This document shows, piece after piece, positions 17,649-26,298 of a DNA stretch of 54,035 nucleotides (the stretch's first letter is position 1; the number at the start of each line of letters is the position of its first letter). The position numbers and the translations under genes are program-made. The notes under the pieces were generated by a model, which saw only the letters and a program-made list of their open reading frames with translations, did not search any database and had not been told where the DNA came from. Source of the stretch: Chloroflexota bacterium (lineage in GTDB: Bacteria; Chloroflexota; Limnocylindria; Limnocylindrales; CSP1-4). Where the stretch lies: the NCBI GenBank assembly GCA_016781485.1, contig JADDQH010000009.1, positions 1 to 54,035 on the forward strand. The letters are read 5' to 3'.

Positions 17649-18877
17649 CGCGGCTCCCCGGCCTCGACGGGACCGTCCGGCGCCTGGCCGCTCGCTCCTG
17701 TGGAGCGACGGCGTCTGCGCCTGACCGCCGCGACCAGGTCGCCCATCGTGTCGCCGCCGAAGCTGTAGAGCAGCGCGTCCGCGAGCACGAGCGCCACCAT
17801 CGCCTCGCCTACGACAGCCGCACGGGGCAGGATCGTGATGTCACTCCGCTCGATGTGGGCCCGGCCGGGTTCGCCGGTCGCGAGGTCGACCGCCTGGAGC
17901 GGTTTCCGCAGGGTCGCAACCGGTTTGACGGCCGCTCGCACGACGACGGGCGCGCCGTTCGTCATACCGCCCTCGATGCCGCCCGCCCGGTTCGTCCGCC
18001 GCCTCCAGCCGGCCGCGTCGGGGTCGACCTGGTCGTGGACCTCGGAGCCGCGTCGCCCGACGACCCCGAAGCCCAGCCCGATCTCGACCCCCTTTACGGC
18101 GGGGATGGCCATGGTCGCCGCCGCGACCGCACCGTCGACCCGCGTGTCCCACTCCGCCGTCGACCCGAGCCCGACAGGGACTCCCTCGGCCACGACGACG
18201 AAACTCCCTCCGATCGAGTCCCCGGCTTCCGCGACCGCGTCGATCTCGGCGCGCATCCGCACCTCGGCGTCTCCGTCCGGCGAGCGGAGGGGCGTCGGCT
18301 CGACCCGGTCGCGCTTCCACCATCCCTCCGGGATGCACGTCAGCGGGTCCTCGACGTCCGGAAAGGCGCGCACAGGCCCGACCTGGTCGACGAAGGACCA
18401 GATCGTGACGCCGGCTGCGGCGAGCAACTGTCGCGCGACCGCGCCGGCGAGCACTCGCGGTGCCGTCGACCGCGCGGATGCCCGTTCGAGGACGTTGCGG
18501 ATGTCGTCTGTGTCGTACTTGATGGCGCCGGCGAGGTCCGCGTGACCTGGGCGAGCGAGCGTGATCTTCTTCGGGCGTCGCTCGCCCCGGACCTCTTCGA
18601 CCGCCATCTTCTCGGCCCAGTTCTCGAAGTCGCGGTTCGCGATCGTAAAGGCGAGAGGAGAACCGAGGGTCCTCCCGTACCGGATCCCCGCCGTCCAGGT
18701 CACGCGGTCGCGCTCGATCTGCATCCGGCGACCGCTGCCGTAGCCGTGTTGGCGCCGGATGAGGTCCCGGTCGACCTCCGCAGTCGAGACCCGCAGGCCC
18801 GCCGGAAGCCCCTCGAGGATCCCGCTCACGGCCGGGCCGTGCGACTCGCCCGCGGTCAGCAACCTGAGGCGTCTCAC
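17645..18877 (-). CDS. aroC: chorismate synthase
   Basis: Last shikimate step, EPSP to chorismate, using reduced FMN. 410 aa. Signatures GESHG near the N-terminus, RRQHGYGSGRRMQIE, HADLAGAIKYDTDDIRNVLERASAR and GGIEGGMTNG are intact. The C-terminal 25 residues are basic and unconserved. GTGA overlap with aroA, ATGA with aroE. Confidence 0.96.
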   Translation of the reverse strand: MRRLRLLTAGESHGPAVSGILEGLPAGLRVSTAEVDRDLIRRQHGYGSGRRMQIERDRVTWTAGIRYGRTLGSPLAFTIANRDFENWAEKMAVEEVRGERRPKKITLARPGHADLAGAIKYDTDDIRNVLERASARSTAPRVLAGAVARQLLAAAGVTIWSFVDQVGPVRAFPDVEDPLTCIPEGWWKRDRVEPTPLRSPDGDAEVRMRAEIDAVAEAGDSIGGSFVVVAEGVPVGLGSTAEWDTRVDGAVAAATMAIPAVKGVEIGLGFGVVGRRGSEVHDQVDPDAAGWRRRTNRAGGIEGGMTNGAPVVVRAAVKPVATLRKPLQAVDLATGEPGRAHIERSDITILPRAAVVGEAMVALVLADALLYSFGGDTMGDLVAAVRRRRRRSTGASGQAPDGPVEAGEPR

Positions 18878-20253
18878 GAGCCGAGACCGCCGGGGAGCGA
18901 CGGGTGTTCCCGCCCCGAGAGCGTCTCCAGGTCCCGCCAGAACGTCCGGTAGGAGATCTCGACGCAGCCGGGATCGTCGATGACCACGCTCGTCGCCACG
19001 CCCGCCAGCGCCGCGATGGCGAACGCCATCGCGATCCTGTGGTCGCCATCGGTCGTTACGTTCGCGTCCCGTGGCCGCCCCCGCCGGACACGCCAGCCGT
19101 CCGGCAGTTCGTGGACCTCCGCCCCCACCGCGGAGAGGTTGCAGACGACCGACGCGATGCGGTCGGACTCCTTGACGCGGAGCTCAGCGGCATCGCGAAG
19201 CTCGCTGACACCGTCCGCGCCGGCCATGGCGATCGCCACGAGCGGCAGCTCGTCGATGAGTGCCGCGACACGCCCGCCACGCAACTCGATCGCCTGCAGC
19301 TGCCCCGCCGTCCGGACGCGTAGGTCGCCGACCGGCTCAGGTCCGCCTCCGTCCCGGGGTTCGATCTCGATCGTCGCGCCCATCTCGCGCAAGACGTCGA
19401 CGAGCGCGAGGCGGGTCGGGTTGAGCGAGACGCCGAGCACGCGCACGTCCGCGTCGGGGTGGAGGGCGGCCGCGACGAGCCAGGCCGCGGCCGAGGAGGG
19501 ATCGCCTGGCACGACGAGGGACCGCGCGCGGAGTCCGGAGGGGCCGCGGATCGTCGTCACTCGCCCGTCACGCGCGATCTCCGCGCCCATCCATCCGAGC
19601 AGCCGTTCCGTGTGGTCGCGCGTCGGACCCGGGGTCGTCACCGTCGTCTCGCCGTCGGCGGCCAGCGCGGCGAAGCAGATCGCGCCCAGGACCTGCGCGC
19701 TCGCCACGGGAAGGTCGTGGTGGAGCGCCCTGAGCGGCCGTCGCCCCTCGACGACGAGCGGTGGAAGGCCGTTCTCGGTCGTGACGGCCGCGCCCATCCG
19801 CCGCAGCGGCGAAGCCACCCTCTCCATCGGCCGCAGCTCGAGCGACGGATCGCCGCGAAGCGTCACGCGAGCCGGCTGCGTCGCGGAGACGCCGGTGAAT
19901 AGCCGCATCGTCGTCCCTGAGTTGCGGCAGCTGAGCTCGACCTCACGTCGGCGGAAGGTCGCGATGGCGTCGCCCGTACCGCCTCCCGAGACGGGGAAGT
20001 GGATCTCGTTGTCGACCATCCCGTGGGCGTCGATCGGGACGCCGAACCGGACGAGCGCACCCACGGTCGTGAGCACGTCGCCCCCGGGAGCGCGGACGGA
20101 AACCGTCGACTCGCCTTCAGCGAGCGCGTTCGCGATGAGCGCGCGGTGGGAGATCGACTTGTCCGAGGGCACCCGGATGACGCCGCGAAGCGTCGCCGGC
20201 GCTCGGATCGGTCCACCCGCGCTCGGCGGTCTGGTCCGCCACGGGACCCTCAC
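18874..20253 (-). CDS. aroA: EPSP synthase
   Basis: 3-phosphoshikimate 1-carboxyvinyltransferase, 459 aa, two-domain fold. [21 protein letters not shown] begins the domain at about residue 27; [15 protein letters not shown] is the PEP/phosphate loop, with Arg in place of the Gly that usually precedes [18 protein letters not shown] and [13 protein letters not shown] are standard. The GTG overlaps the aroF stop (GTGA). Glyphosate class cannot be fixed by eye. Confidence 0.95.
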   Translation of the reverse strand: MRVPWRTRPPSAGGPIRAPATLRGVIRVPSDKSISHRALIANALAEGESTVSVRAPGGDVLTTVGALVRFGVPIDAHGMVDNEIHFPVSGGGTGDAIATFRRREVELSCRNSGTTMRLFTGVSATQPARVTLRGDPSLELRPMERVASPLRRMGAAVTTENGLPPLVVEGRRPLRALHHDLPVASAQVLGAICFAALAADGETTVTTPGPTRDHTERLLGWMGAEIARDGRVTTIRGPSGLRARSLVVPGDPSSAAAWLVAAALHPDADVRVLGVSLNPTRLALVDVLREMGATIEIEPRDGGGPEPVGDLRVRTAGQLQAIELRGGRVAALIDELPLVAIAMAGADGVSELRDAAELRVKESDRIASVVCNLSAVGAEVHELPDGWRVRRGRPRDANVTTDGDHRIAMAFAIAALAGVATSVVIDDPGCVEISYRTFWRDLETLSGREHPSLPGGLGS

Positions 20254-21638
20254 CGCTGCGGCTCTGCTACCGCGGGGGCTGGTGCAGCGGGATCCGTGCC
20301 GACCGGCCGCGGGCCGGAAGACGGGACGAGACCGGCCGCCGCCTGCCGCCGCTGGGCCGAACGCGACGCACGCAGGATCGCCGAGAACACGATGCCCAGC
20401 TCCTCGGTCGTCATCGCGCCGGTGTCGCCGCGCGTCGCCCGGTCCACCAGCTCCCGCTCGCGCGCGACGTCGTGCCCGTGGACGTCGGTGCCGCGTGCCC
20501 GAGCGACGTCGAGCGCCAGTCGGGTCCGCTCCTTCAGGAGCGCGGCGATCTCGGAGTCGACCTCGTCGATCCGCGTCCGGAGCTCCTCGACGCTCCCGGC
20601 GCCGTCGGCGGTCGCGGGCTCGGCGGCGGCCCCGGGCACCCGCAGGAACTCGAGTCGGCGCAGGTCGTCCATCAGATCGCCGAACTCCTCGAACGACAGC
20701 GACTGGTCGGGGTCGGAGCGTGCGCGCGGCGGGTCGGGATGGACCTCGATGATCAGTCCGTCTGCGCCCGCAGCAGCAGCGGCGAGTGCCATCGGCCGCA
20801 CGAGCGACCGCTGGCCCGTCCCGTGCGAGGGGTCGATGACGATGGGCAGGTGTGTGAGCTCGCGCAGCAGGGGGACCGCACTGATGTCGAGCGTGTTCCT
20901 CGTCAGGGGTTCGAACGTGCGGATCCCTCGCTCACACAGGATCACGTTGCTGTTGCCACTCGATAGGACGTACTCCGCGGCCATCAGCCACTCCTCGATG
21001 GTCGCGCTCAGGCCGCGCTTGAGGAGGACCGGCTTGCGGCTCTGGCCGACGGCGCGCAGCAGCACGAAGTTGTGCATGTTCCTCGCGCCGACCTGGAGGA
21101 TGTCGACGTACCGCTCGAACAACTCGACCTGACCGGGGTCCGTGACCTCGCTCACGACCGGGAGGCCCGTCTGTTCGCGCTGCTCGGCGAGCATCTCGAG
21201 TGCGGGGAGTCCGAGGCCCTGGAACGAGTAGGGCGAGGTGCGCGGCTTGTAGGCGCCGCCACGCACCACGGTCGCTCCCTCCCGCTTGACCCAGTGCGCG
21301 GTCCTCTGGAGCTGCTCCCTCGACTCGACGGAGCAGGGACCCGCCATGACCACGAGCTCACGCCCCGAGCCGATCTCCACGTTCCCCACGCGGACACGCG
21401 TCCGGTCGGGGTGGTGCTCACGGCTCGCGAGCTTGTACGGCTTCGTGACGCGGATGACCTGCTCGACGCCGGGCATCGACGCCACGTGGGCCACCCGCTC
21501 CACGTCGCTCCCGACGACGCCGATGACCGTCCGCTCCTCGCCCGCGCTGAGGAAGGCGTGGAGGTCGTGCGATTCGATCGTGCGCGTGACCTCGTCGATC
21601 TCCTCGCGTGCGGCGCCCGTCTTCATGACCACGATCAT
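20250..21638 (-). CDS. aroF: DAHP synthase with N-terminal regulatory and C-terminal chorismate mutase domains
   Basis: First shikimate step plus, probably, the chorismate-to-prephenate branch. Numbered from GTG 21653: ferredoxin-like domain 6-72 (as in Thermotoga-type enzymes), DAHP synthase about 90-335 with [36 protein letters not shown] and [10 protein letters not shown], then an AroQ-type chorismate mutase 354-434 ([19 protein letters not shown] ... [10 protein letters not shown]). A Pro/Ala-rich tail ends it. I prefer ATG 21638 (462 aa), with AAGGG 7 nt upstream, over GTG 21653. Heads the eight-gene operon behind an attenuator. Confidence 0.95.
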   Translation of the reverse strand: MIVVMKTGAAREEIDEVTRTIESHDLHAFLSAGEERTVIGVVGSDVERVAHVASMPGVEQVIRVTKPYKLASREHHPDRTRVRVGNVEIGSGRELVVMAGPCSVESREQLQRTAHWVKREGATVVRGGAYKPRTSPYSFQGLGLPALEMLAEQREQTGLPVVSEVTDPGQVELFERYVDILQVGARNMHNFVLLRAVGQSRKPVLLKRGLSATIEEWLMAAEYVLSSGNSNVILCERGIRTFEPLTRNTLDISAVPLLRELTHLPIVIDPSHGTGQRSLVRPMALAAAAAGADGLIIEVHPDPPRARSDPDQSLSFEEFGDLMDDLRRLEFLRVPGAAAEPATADGAGSVEELRTRIDEVDSEIAALLKERTRLALDVARARGTDVHGHDVARERELVDRATRGDTGAMTTEELGIVFSAILRASRSAQRRQAAAGLVPSSGPRPVGTDPAAPAPAVAEPQR

Positions 21639-21705
21639 GTCCGTCCCTTTCACCGCTTCTCAGGGACCCTGCCCGCCATCTCGCCCGCGGAGTGCCGCGG
21701 GAAAC

Positions 21706-21737
21706 AAAAAACGCAGGGGTCTTGCGACCTCTGCGTT
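21706..21737 (-). terminator. attenuator terminator in the aroF leader
   Basis: On the minus strand AACGCAG (within 21737-21728) pairs with CTGCGTT (within 21719-21710), with further AGG/CC pairing, then TTTTTTGTTT. It lies between the aromatic leader peptide and aroF. An upstream copy of GCAGAGG (21759-21753) could pair with the 3' arm instead and act as an antiterminator, and a GGCGAGC/GCTCGCC hairpin (21761-21777) lies just after the peptide. Confidence 0.8.
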
Positions 21738-21790
21738 CCGCGGGCACGAGTGCCTCTGCCGGCGAGCCTTGCTCGCCTGCCTCGTACCCG

Positions 21791-21820
21791 CTAGGTGTAG
21801 TACCAGAAGAAGGACTTCAT
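21791..21820 (-). CDS. aromatic leader peptide MKSFFWYYT
   Basis: A 9-codon ORF (ATG 21820, TAG at 21793-21791) reading MKSFFWYYT: five consecutive aromatic residues covering Phe, Trp and Tyr. It lies about 10 nt after the promoter -10 and is followed by hairpins and a Rho-independent terminator before aroF. This is the layout of classical ribosome-mediated attenuation. Stalling for lack of any charged aromatic tRNA would favour read-through into the shikimate operon. The composition is seen directly; the mechanism is inferred. Confidence 0.9.
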   Translation of the reverse strand: MKSFFWYYT

Positions 21821-21830
21821 GAGTGGCGGG

Positions 21831-21859
21831 AGACTACCGGAGCGGCGAGTCGTCGTCAA
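21831..21859 (-). promoter_or_regulatory. promoter of the shikimate-trpEG operon
   Basis: Minus strand TTGACG (21859-21854), 17-nt spacer, TAGTCT (21836-21831). It is one of the few promoters here with a strong -35. It lies in the 3' end of the SDR gene, and transcription would start only a few bases before the leader peptide ATG. Confidence 0.8.
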
Positions 21860-22586
21860 CAGCACGTTCGTTCGAGGACCGCAGGGCGGCGGCGGTCGGA
21901 AGGACCGAGCGCCCCCCGTCGACGGTCCATACGGCGCCCGTCACGTAGCTGGCTGCATCCGAGAGCAGGAAGGTGGTCACTTCGGCGACCTCCCGCGCCG
22001 TCCCCATCCGCCGGAGAGGCACGTCCAGGCGGGCGTCCGGCGGTAGGAGAGGCTCATCGAACGGGGTGTCGATCGCACCCGGCGCGACGAGGTTCACCCG
22101 GACGCCGTGAGGCGCCCCGATCAGCGCGACCGAGCGCGTGAGCCCTTCCAGTCCGGCCTTGGCGGCCGCGTACGCCGGCGATCGCGGCGACCCCTCGTGG
22201 CTGCCGACGATACTGCCGACGAGGACGGCCGATCCGCGCGCCGCGGCGAGGGCGTGCATCGCGAGACGGAGCGCCTCGTACGGGCCGCTCAGGTCGACGC
22301 GCAGGATTTCGTCCCACCGTTCGCGGTCATCCCATGGTCCCTCGGGCGGCAGTCCCGCGGCACACACGAGTCCGTCCAGGCGTCCCCCCGTCAGCGCCAG
22401 TGCCCGCGTCAGCACCTCGGCGTCGGCGGCGTCCCCTTCCACGAGTTGCGCGCCCTCCGGGCCCTCTCTTCGCCGCGCGATCCCGATCACCGACCAGCCG
22501 TCGCGCAGGAGGTGGCGTCCGACCTCTCGTCCGATCCCCGAGCTGATGCCGGTGACGATCGCGCGCCGTGTCGTCGATCCCATCAC
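21834..22586 (-). CDS. short-chain dehydrogenase/reductase
   Basis: NAD(P)-dependent oxidoreductase of the classical SDR type, about 250 aa. Motifs: TGISSGIG cofactor loop, AAGLPPEG, catalytic Ser in VGSIVGSHEG, YAAAK with Tyr/Lys, and the NLVAPGAIDTPF tail motif. Substrate unknown; a ketoacyl-reductase-like role is possible. The start is GTG 22586 or ATG 22583; TAGCAT (22600-22595) ends 8 nt before the GTG, matching a leaderless transcript. Divergent from the thiolase. Confidence 0.9.
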   Translation of the reverse strand: MMGSTTRRAIVTGISSGIGREVGRHLLRDGWSVIGIARRREGPEGAQLVEGDAADAEVLTRALALTGGRLDGLVCAAGLPPEGPWDDRERWDEILRVDLSGPYEALRLAMHALAAARGSAVLVGSIVGSHEGSPRSPAYAAAKAGLEGLTRSVALIGAPHGVRVNLVAPGAIDTPFDEPLLPPDARLDVPLRRMGTAREVAEVTTFLLSDAASYVTGAVWTVDGGRSVLPTAAALRSSNERAVDDDSPLR

Positions 22587-22594
22587 TCCGGCGA

Positions 22595-22629
22595 ATGCTA
22601 GCCGTCGTTCTGACCGGCAGGTGTAGCAT
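22595..22629. promoter_or_regulatory. divergent leaderless-type promoters, SDR / thiolase
   Basis: Minus strand TAGCAT (22600-22595) is 8 nt before GTG 22586. Plus strand TAGCAT (22624-22629) is 6 nt before ATG 22636. The same hexamer serves both genes. Confidence 0.5.
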
Positions 22630-22635
22630 CGGCTC

Positions 22636-23883
22636 ATGAACGAGCGAGGCAACGGGGATCATCTCAGCGGACCGAACGGCGAGGTCTTCCTGGTCTCGGC
22701 AGCACGGACGCCGATCGGCAAGTTCGGCGGGACGCTGGCGGAGACGCCGGCGACCACGCTGGGTGGGATCGCGATCCGCGCCGCGGTCGACCGAGCGGGG
22801 ATCCCGAACGACGCGGTCGATGAGGTCTACATGGGCCAGGTGATCCAGGCGGGGTCGGGCCAGGCGCCCGCGCGGATCGCGGCGCTCAAGGCCGGGCTCG
22901 ATGCGAGGACGAGCGCGACCACCGTGAACCGCGTCTGCGGGTCGGGCCTGAAGTCGATCATGCTGGCGGCAGCGGGGATCCGCGCGGGAGATGGGGAACT
23001 CGTCGTGGCGGGCGGCATGGAGAACATGGATCTGGGGCCGTACCTGCTGCCGAAGGCGCGGTTCGGGATGAGACTCGGCAACGGCGAGATCCTCGACGCG
23101 ACCGTGGTGGACGGCCTGTGGTGCGCCACCGAAGGGGTCCACATGGGCACGCACGCGGAGAGGGTGGCCGGGACGAGCGGAGTCAGCCGCGAGGACCAGG
23201 ACCGCTATGCGTTCGAGAGCCACCAGAAGGCGGTCGCAGCGATCGATGCGGGCCGCTTCGATGCCGAGATCGTGCCGGTGTCCGTCAAGAAGGGCAAGCA
23301 AGAGACGCTGTTCGGGGCGGACGAAACGCCGCGCCGGGACACGACACTCGACGCGCTCGGCCGCCTCAAGCCCGCCTTCGACCTGCCGGAGGCGGACGAG
23401 GAGAACCTTCCGTTCACCGCGTCCGTGACAGCCGGCAATGCGCCGGGCATCACGGACGGAGCCGCGGCGACGGTCGTCGCAAGTGAGCGGGCGGTCGAGC
23501 GATATGGGTTGACGCCGCTCGCGCGGATCATCGGGTACAGCCAGGCGGAGATGGAGCCACGGTGGTTGTTCCTCGCGCCGATCCAGGGCGTCCGGAAGCT
23601 CCTGGCGCGGATCGAGATGCCGATCGAGGCGTTCGATCTGATCGAGATCAACGAGGCGTTCGCCGCCCAGGTGCTGGCGGACGGCCGGGAGCTCGGCGTC
23701 GACTGGACGAGGGTCAACGTCAACGGCGGCGCAATCGCGCTCGGTCATCCCATCGGAGCGAGTGGTGCGCGGATCGTGGCCACCCTTCTCCACGAGCTGC
23801 ATCGGCGCGAAGGCCGCTACGGCCTCGCGACGCTGTGCCTGGGAGGCGGCGGCTCTGTCGCGATGGCGTTCGAGAGGGTGTAG
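22636..23883 (+). CDS. acetyl-CoA acetyltransferase (thiolase)
   Basis: Condenses or cleaves acetyl-CoA/acetoacetyl-CoA. 415 aa, full length, with an N-terminal extension of about 12 residues. Nucleophile Cys101 in NRVCGSGLKS, the GGMENMD loop, NVNGGAIALGHPIGASG with the catalytic His, and the second Cys in LCLGGGGSVAMAFE. Fits with the hydroxyacyl-CoA and acyl-CoA dehydrogenases elsewhere in the window. Confidence 0.95.
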   Translation: MNERGNGDHLSGPNGEVFLVSAARTPIGKFGGTLAETPATTLGGIAIRAAVDRAGIPNDAVDEVYMGQVIQAGSGQAPARIAALKAGLDARTSATTVNRVCGSGLKSIMLAAAGIRAGDGELVVAGGMENMDLGPYLLPKARFGMRLGNGEILDATVVDGLWCATEGVHMGTHAERVAGTSGVSREDQDRYAFESHQKAVAAIDAGRFDAEIVPVSVKKGKQETLFGADETPRRDTTLDALGRLKPAFDLPEADEENLPFTASVTAGNAPGITDGAAATVVASERAVERYGLTPLARIIGYSQAEMEPRWLFLAPIQGVRKLLARIEMPIEAFDLIEINEAFAAQVLADGRELGVDWTRVNVNGGAIALGHPIGASGARIVATLLHELHRREGRYGLATLCLGGGGSVAMAFERV

Positions 23884-23931
23884 CGAGACCGCGTCCGACG
23901 TCCGAGCGATCGTGGATAGCGAGACCCGTCG

Positions 23932-25296
23932 GTGCGCGAAGTGGGAATGACGGCACCGCGACGGCGATCCGCGATCCTGTCGGGGGACGAGTTCGTCTGG
24001 GCGGTAGGGATCGAGGACACGTTCATCCCGCAACTCGCGAGCCGGACGGGACGGATGCTCGACGAGTACGAGCTGACCCAGCACTACCGGTTCTGGCGCG
24101 AGGACCTCGCGTTGGCGGCGTCTCTCGGGCTCCGTCATATCCGATACGGCATCCCCTGGTACAGGGTCAACCCAGAGCCCGACCGCTTCGATTGGTCGTG
24201 GACCGATCCGGTGCTCGAGTACATGGTCCGCGACCTCCGGATGGAGCCGATCGTCGACCTTGTCCATTACGGATGTCCGCTGTGGCTCGACCGCGAGTTC
24301 ATCAACCCGGACTATCCCCGGCGCGTGGCGGATTACGCCGCGGCCTTCGTCGAGCGCTATCGCGGCCTGACCCACTACTACACGCCGCTCAACGAGCCGC
24401 TGGTCAACACTCGCTTCTGTGGCTATACGGCCCAGTGGCCTCCCTATCTCAGCGGGTGGCGTGGCTATGTCCGGGTCCTCGTGCCGATCGCGCACGGGAT
24501 GTCATTGACAGTGGCGGCGATCCGTGACCTCCAACCCGATGCCACGATCGTCCACGTGGAGGCGACGGCGATGTACTCGACGGAGGACCCCTCACTCGAG
24601 GACTTCCTCCGGTTCACTCGCCGTCGACAATTCCTTCCCGGCGATCTCCTCCTGGGGCGCGTCGACCGATCGCATCCGCTGCGCGGCTGGCTGCTCGAGA
24701 ACGGTGCCTCGGAGCAGACGCTCGATCGGCTCGAGGATCACCCCGAGGACTTCGAGATCACCGGAATCAACTTCTATCCCGGCATCAGCGCCTATGAGTT
24801 GCTGCGGCGAGAGGGCGTCCCGGGACGGAGGCGCTACTACGGGGGGCCGGCCGAGCTCGAGGGGGTGGTCCGCGCGTATCACGAGCACTACGGGAAGCCG
24901 GTGATGATCAGCGAGACGAGCACACGCGGGCCGACGTGGCGGCGTGAGCGATGGATGGATGCGTCGCTGGAGGTCGTGCGGCGTCTCCGCGGCGAGGGGC
25001 GACCCGTGATCGGATACACGTGGTGGCCGCTGTTCAGCCTGGTCGGCTGGGACTACCGGAAGGGAAGGAACAAGCTCGCGACCTACCTGGTCCACATGGG
25101 CCTGTGGGACCTGCGAGAGGACGAGGAGGGACGGTTGCTGCGCGTCCCGACGTACCTCGTCGACCGCTTCCGTGCACGGATCGCGGACACCGCCTCGTCG
25201 GTCGGGGGACTCGGCCCTAACCCGGCGCTTCCGGATCCCGCGGCCGTTCCCCGGCCGCGGGCGAGAGGAGCGGAGGGGGAGCTGATCGGAGCGTGA
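23932..25296 (+). CDS. glycoside hydrolase family 1-like protein
   Basis: TIM-barrel beta-glycosidase of about 454 aa, cytosolic (no signal peptide). The GH1 acid/base motif appears as TPLNEPL with Glu155 and the nucleophile as MISETST with Glu328 (numbering from GTG 23932). RYGIPWYRVNPEPDRFDWSW and GYTWWPLFSLVGWDYRKGRNK resemble the GH1 aglycone/glycone regions, but the ITENG nucleophile motif is altered to SETS, so the sugar specificity is open. ATG 23947 is an alternative start. The stop overlaps degV (GTGA). Confidence 0.85.
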   Translation: MREVGMTAPRRRSAILSGDEFVWAVGIEDTFIPQLASRTGRMLDEYELTQHYRFWREDLALAASLGLRHIRYGIPWYRVNPEPDRFDWSWTDPVLEYMVRDLRMEPIVDLVHYGCPLWLDREFINPDYPRRVADYAAAFVERYRGLTHYYTPLNEPLVNTRFCGYTAQWPPYLSGWRGYVRVLVPIAHGMSLTVAAIRDLQPDATIVHVEATAMYSTEDPSLEDFLRFTRRRQFLPGDLLLGRVDRSHPLRGWLLENGASEQTLDRLEDHPEDFEITGINFYPGISAYELLRREGVPGRRRYYGGPAELEGVVRAYHEHYGKPVMISETSTRGPTWRRERWMDASLEVVRRLRGEGRPVIGYTWWPLFSLVGWDYRKGRNKLATYLVHMGLWDLREDEEGRLLRVPTYLVDRFRARIADTASSVGGLGPNPALPDPAAVPRPRARGAEGELIGA

Positions 25297-26150
25297 CGCG
25301 AGTCGCCGTCGTCACGGACTCCGCCTCCGATCTGCCGGCCGAGCGCGCGGCCAGCCTCGGCGTGACGGTCGTGCCGCTCCTCGTCCGCTTCGGCGAGATC
25401 GAGTACCAGACCGGCGTGGATATCACGACCGAGGAGTTCTGGGCGAAGCTGACCGCACCGGACGCTCCGTTCCCCACGACCGCCGCGGCGAGCCCTGGCA
25501 TCTTTCAGGCGACATTCGAGCGGTTGTTCTCGCAGGGCACGGAGTCGATCGTGTGCGTGACCGTCGGCGGCAAGCTGTCCGCGACGCTGGCGAGCGCTCG
25601 GATCGCCGCCGACGCCCTTCGCGGTCGCGACATCCACCTCGTCGACAGCGAGCAGGCAAGCATGGCAGAGGGGATCCTCGCCGAGATGGGCGCCGAGATG
25701 GCGGCGGCCGGCGCGCACGGATCGGAGGTCTCGGCCGCGCTCGAGGCACGCAAGAAGGACGTCAAGCTGTACGTCGTCCTGGAGACCCTCGAGTACCTGA
25801 GGCGCGGCGGCCGGATCAGCGCGGCGCGTGCCGCTCTGGGGACGATGCTCTCGGTCAAGCCGATCATCACGCTCACCGACGGCGTAGTGGAGCAGGCGGA
25901 CCGCGTCCGGACGCGCTCCAAGGCGCGCGAGCGGCTCGTCGAGCTGCTGACGGCTCGTCCCATCGAGCGGATCGCCGTGCTTCACGCGATGGTGACCGAG
26001 ATCGAGACCTTCGCGGAGCAGCTGCGTGCACGATCGGGCGTCGGCGCGGAGTCGGTCACGATCCAGCCGATCGGCCCCACGGTCGGCCCGCACGTCGGAC
26101 CGGGCGCCTACGGTGCGGTCGTGCTGTATCGACAGGAGCGACCCGGCTGA
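25293..26150 (+). CDS. DegV family (fatty-acid-binding) protein
   Basis: DegV/FakB-type two-domain protein, 285 aa, that binds a fatty acid and in FakB systems presents it to an acyl kinase. Seen: DSASDLPAERAASLGVTVVPL at the N-terminus, TTAAASPGIFQATFE, VTVGGKLSATLASAR, VDSEQASMAEG, and LRRGGRISAARAALGTMLSVKPI. No fakA is adjacent. GTG start coupled to the glycosidase stop. Confidence 0.92.
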   Translation: MTRVAVVTDSASDLPAERAASLGVTVVPLLVRFGEIEYQTGVDITTEEFWAKLTAPDAPFPTTAAASPGIFQATFERLFSQGTESIVCVTVGGKLSATLASARIAADALRGRDIHLVDSEQASMAEGILAEMGAEMAAAGAHGSEVSAALEARKKDVKLYVVLETLEYLRRGGRISAARAALGTMLSVKPIITLTDGVVEQADRVRTRSKARERLVELLTARPIERIAVLHAMVTEIETFAEQLRARSGVGAESVTIQPIGPTVGPHVGPGAYGAVVLYRQERPG

Positions 26151-26211
26151 CAGCGGACGGCCCAACCTGCACCACTCCCGATGGTGCCGTCCTTCACGAC
26201 GGGCCCGGGTG

Positions 26212-26289
26212 TAAACTACGCGCCGCTTCGACCCCGCGCGAGCCTGCCCGCCCCCCTGATCCCGGGCCCGGCGCTCGCCCTTCGGAGGA
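26212..26289 (+). promoter_or_regulatory. promoter and Shine-Dalgarno of glutamate dehydrogenase
   Basis: TAAACT (26212-26217) is a likely -10; no convincing -35. Unlike many neighbours this mRNA has a leader of about 75 nt, ending in GGAGGA (26284-26289) 9 nt before the ATG. Confidence 0.45.
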
Positions 26290-26298
26290 ACGCTTCGG

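Noticed and set aside
22327-24495. Long open frame on the minus strand opposite thiolase and glycosidase
   Set aside because: The opposite strand carries two clear enzyme families in frame. The antisense product is Arg/Asp/His-rich with no family pattern, as expected of GC-rich shadow frames.
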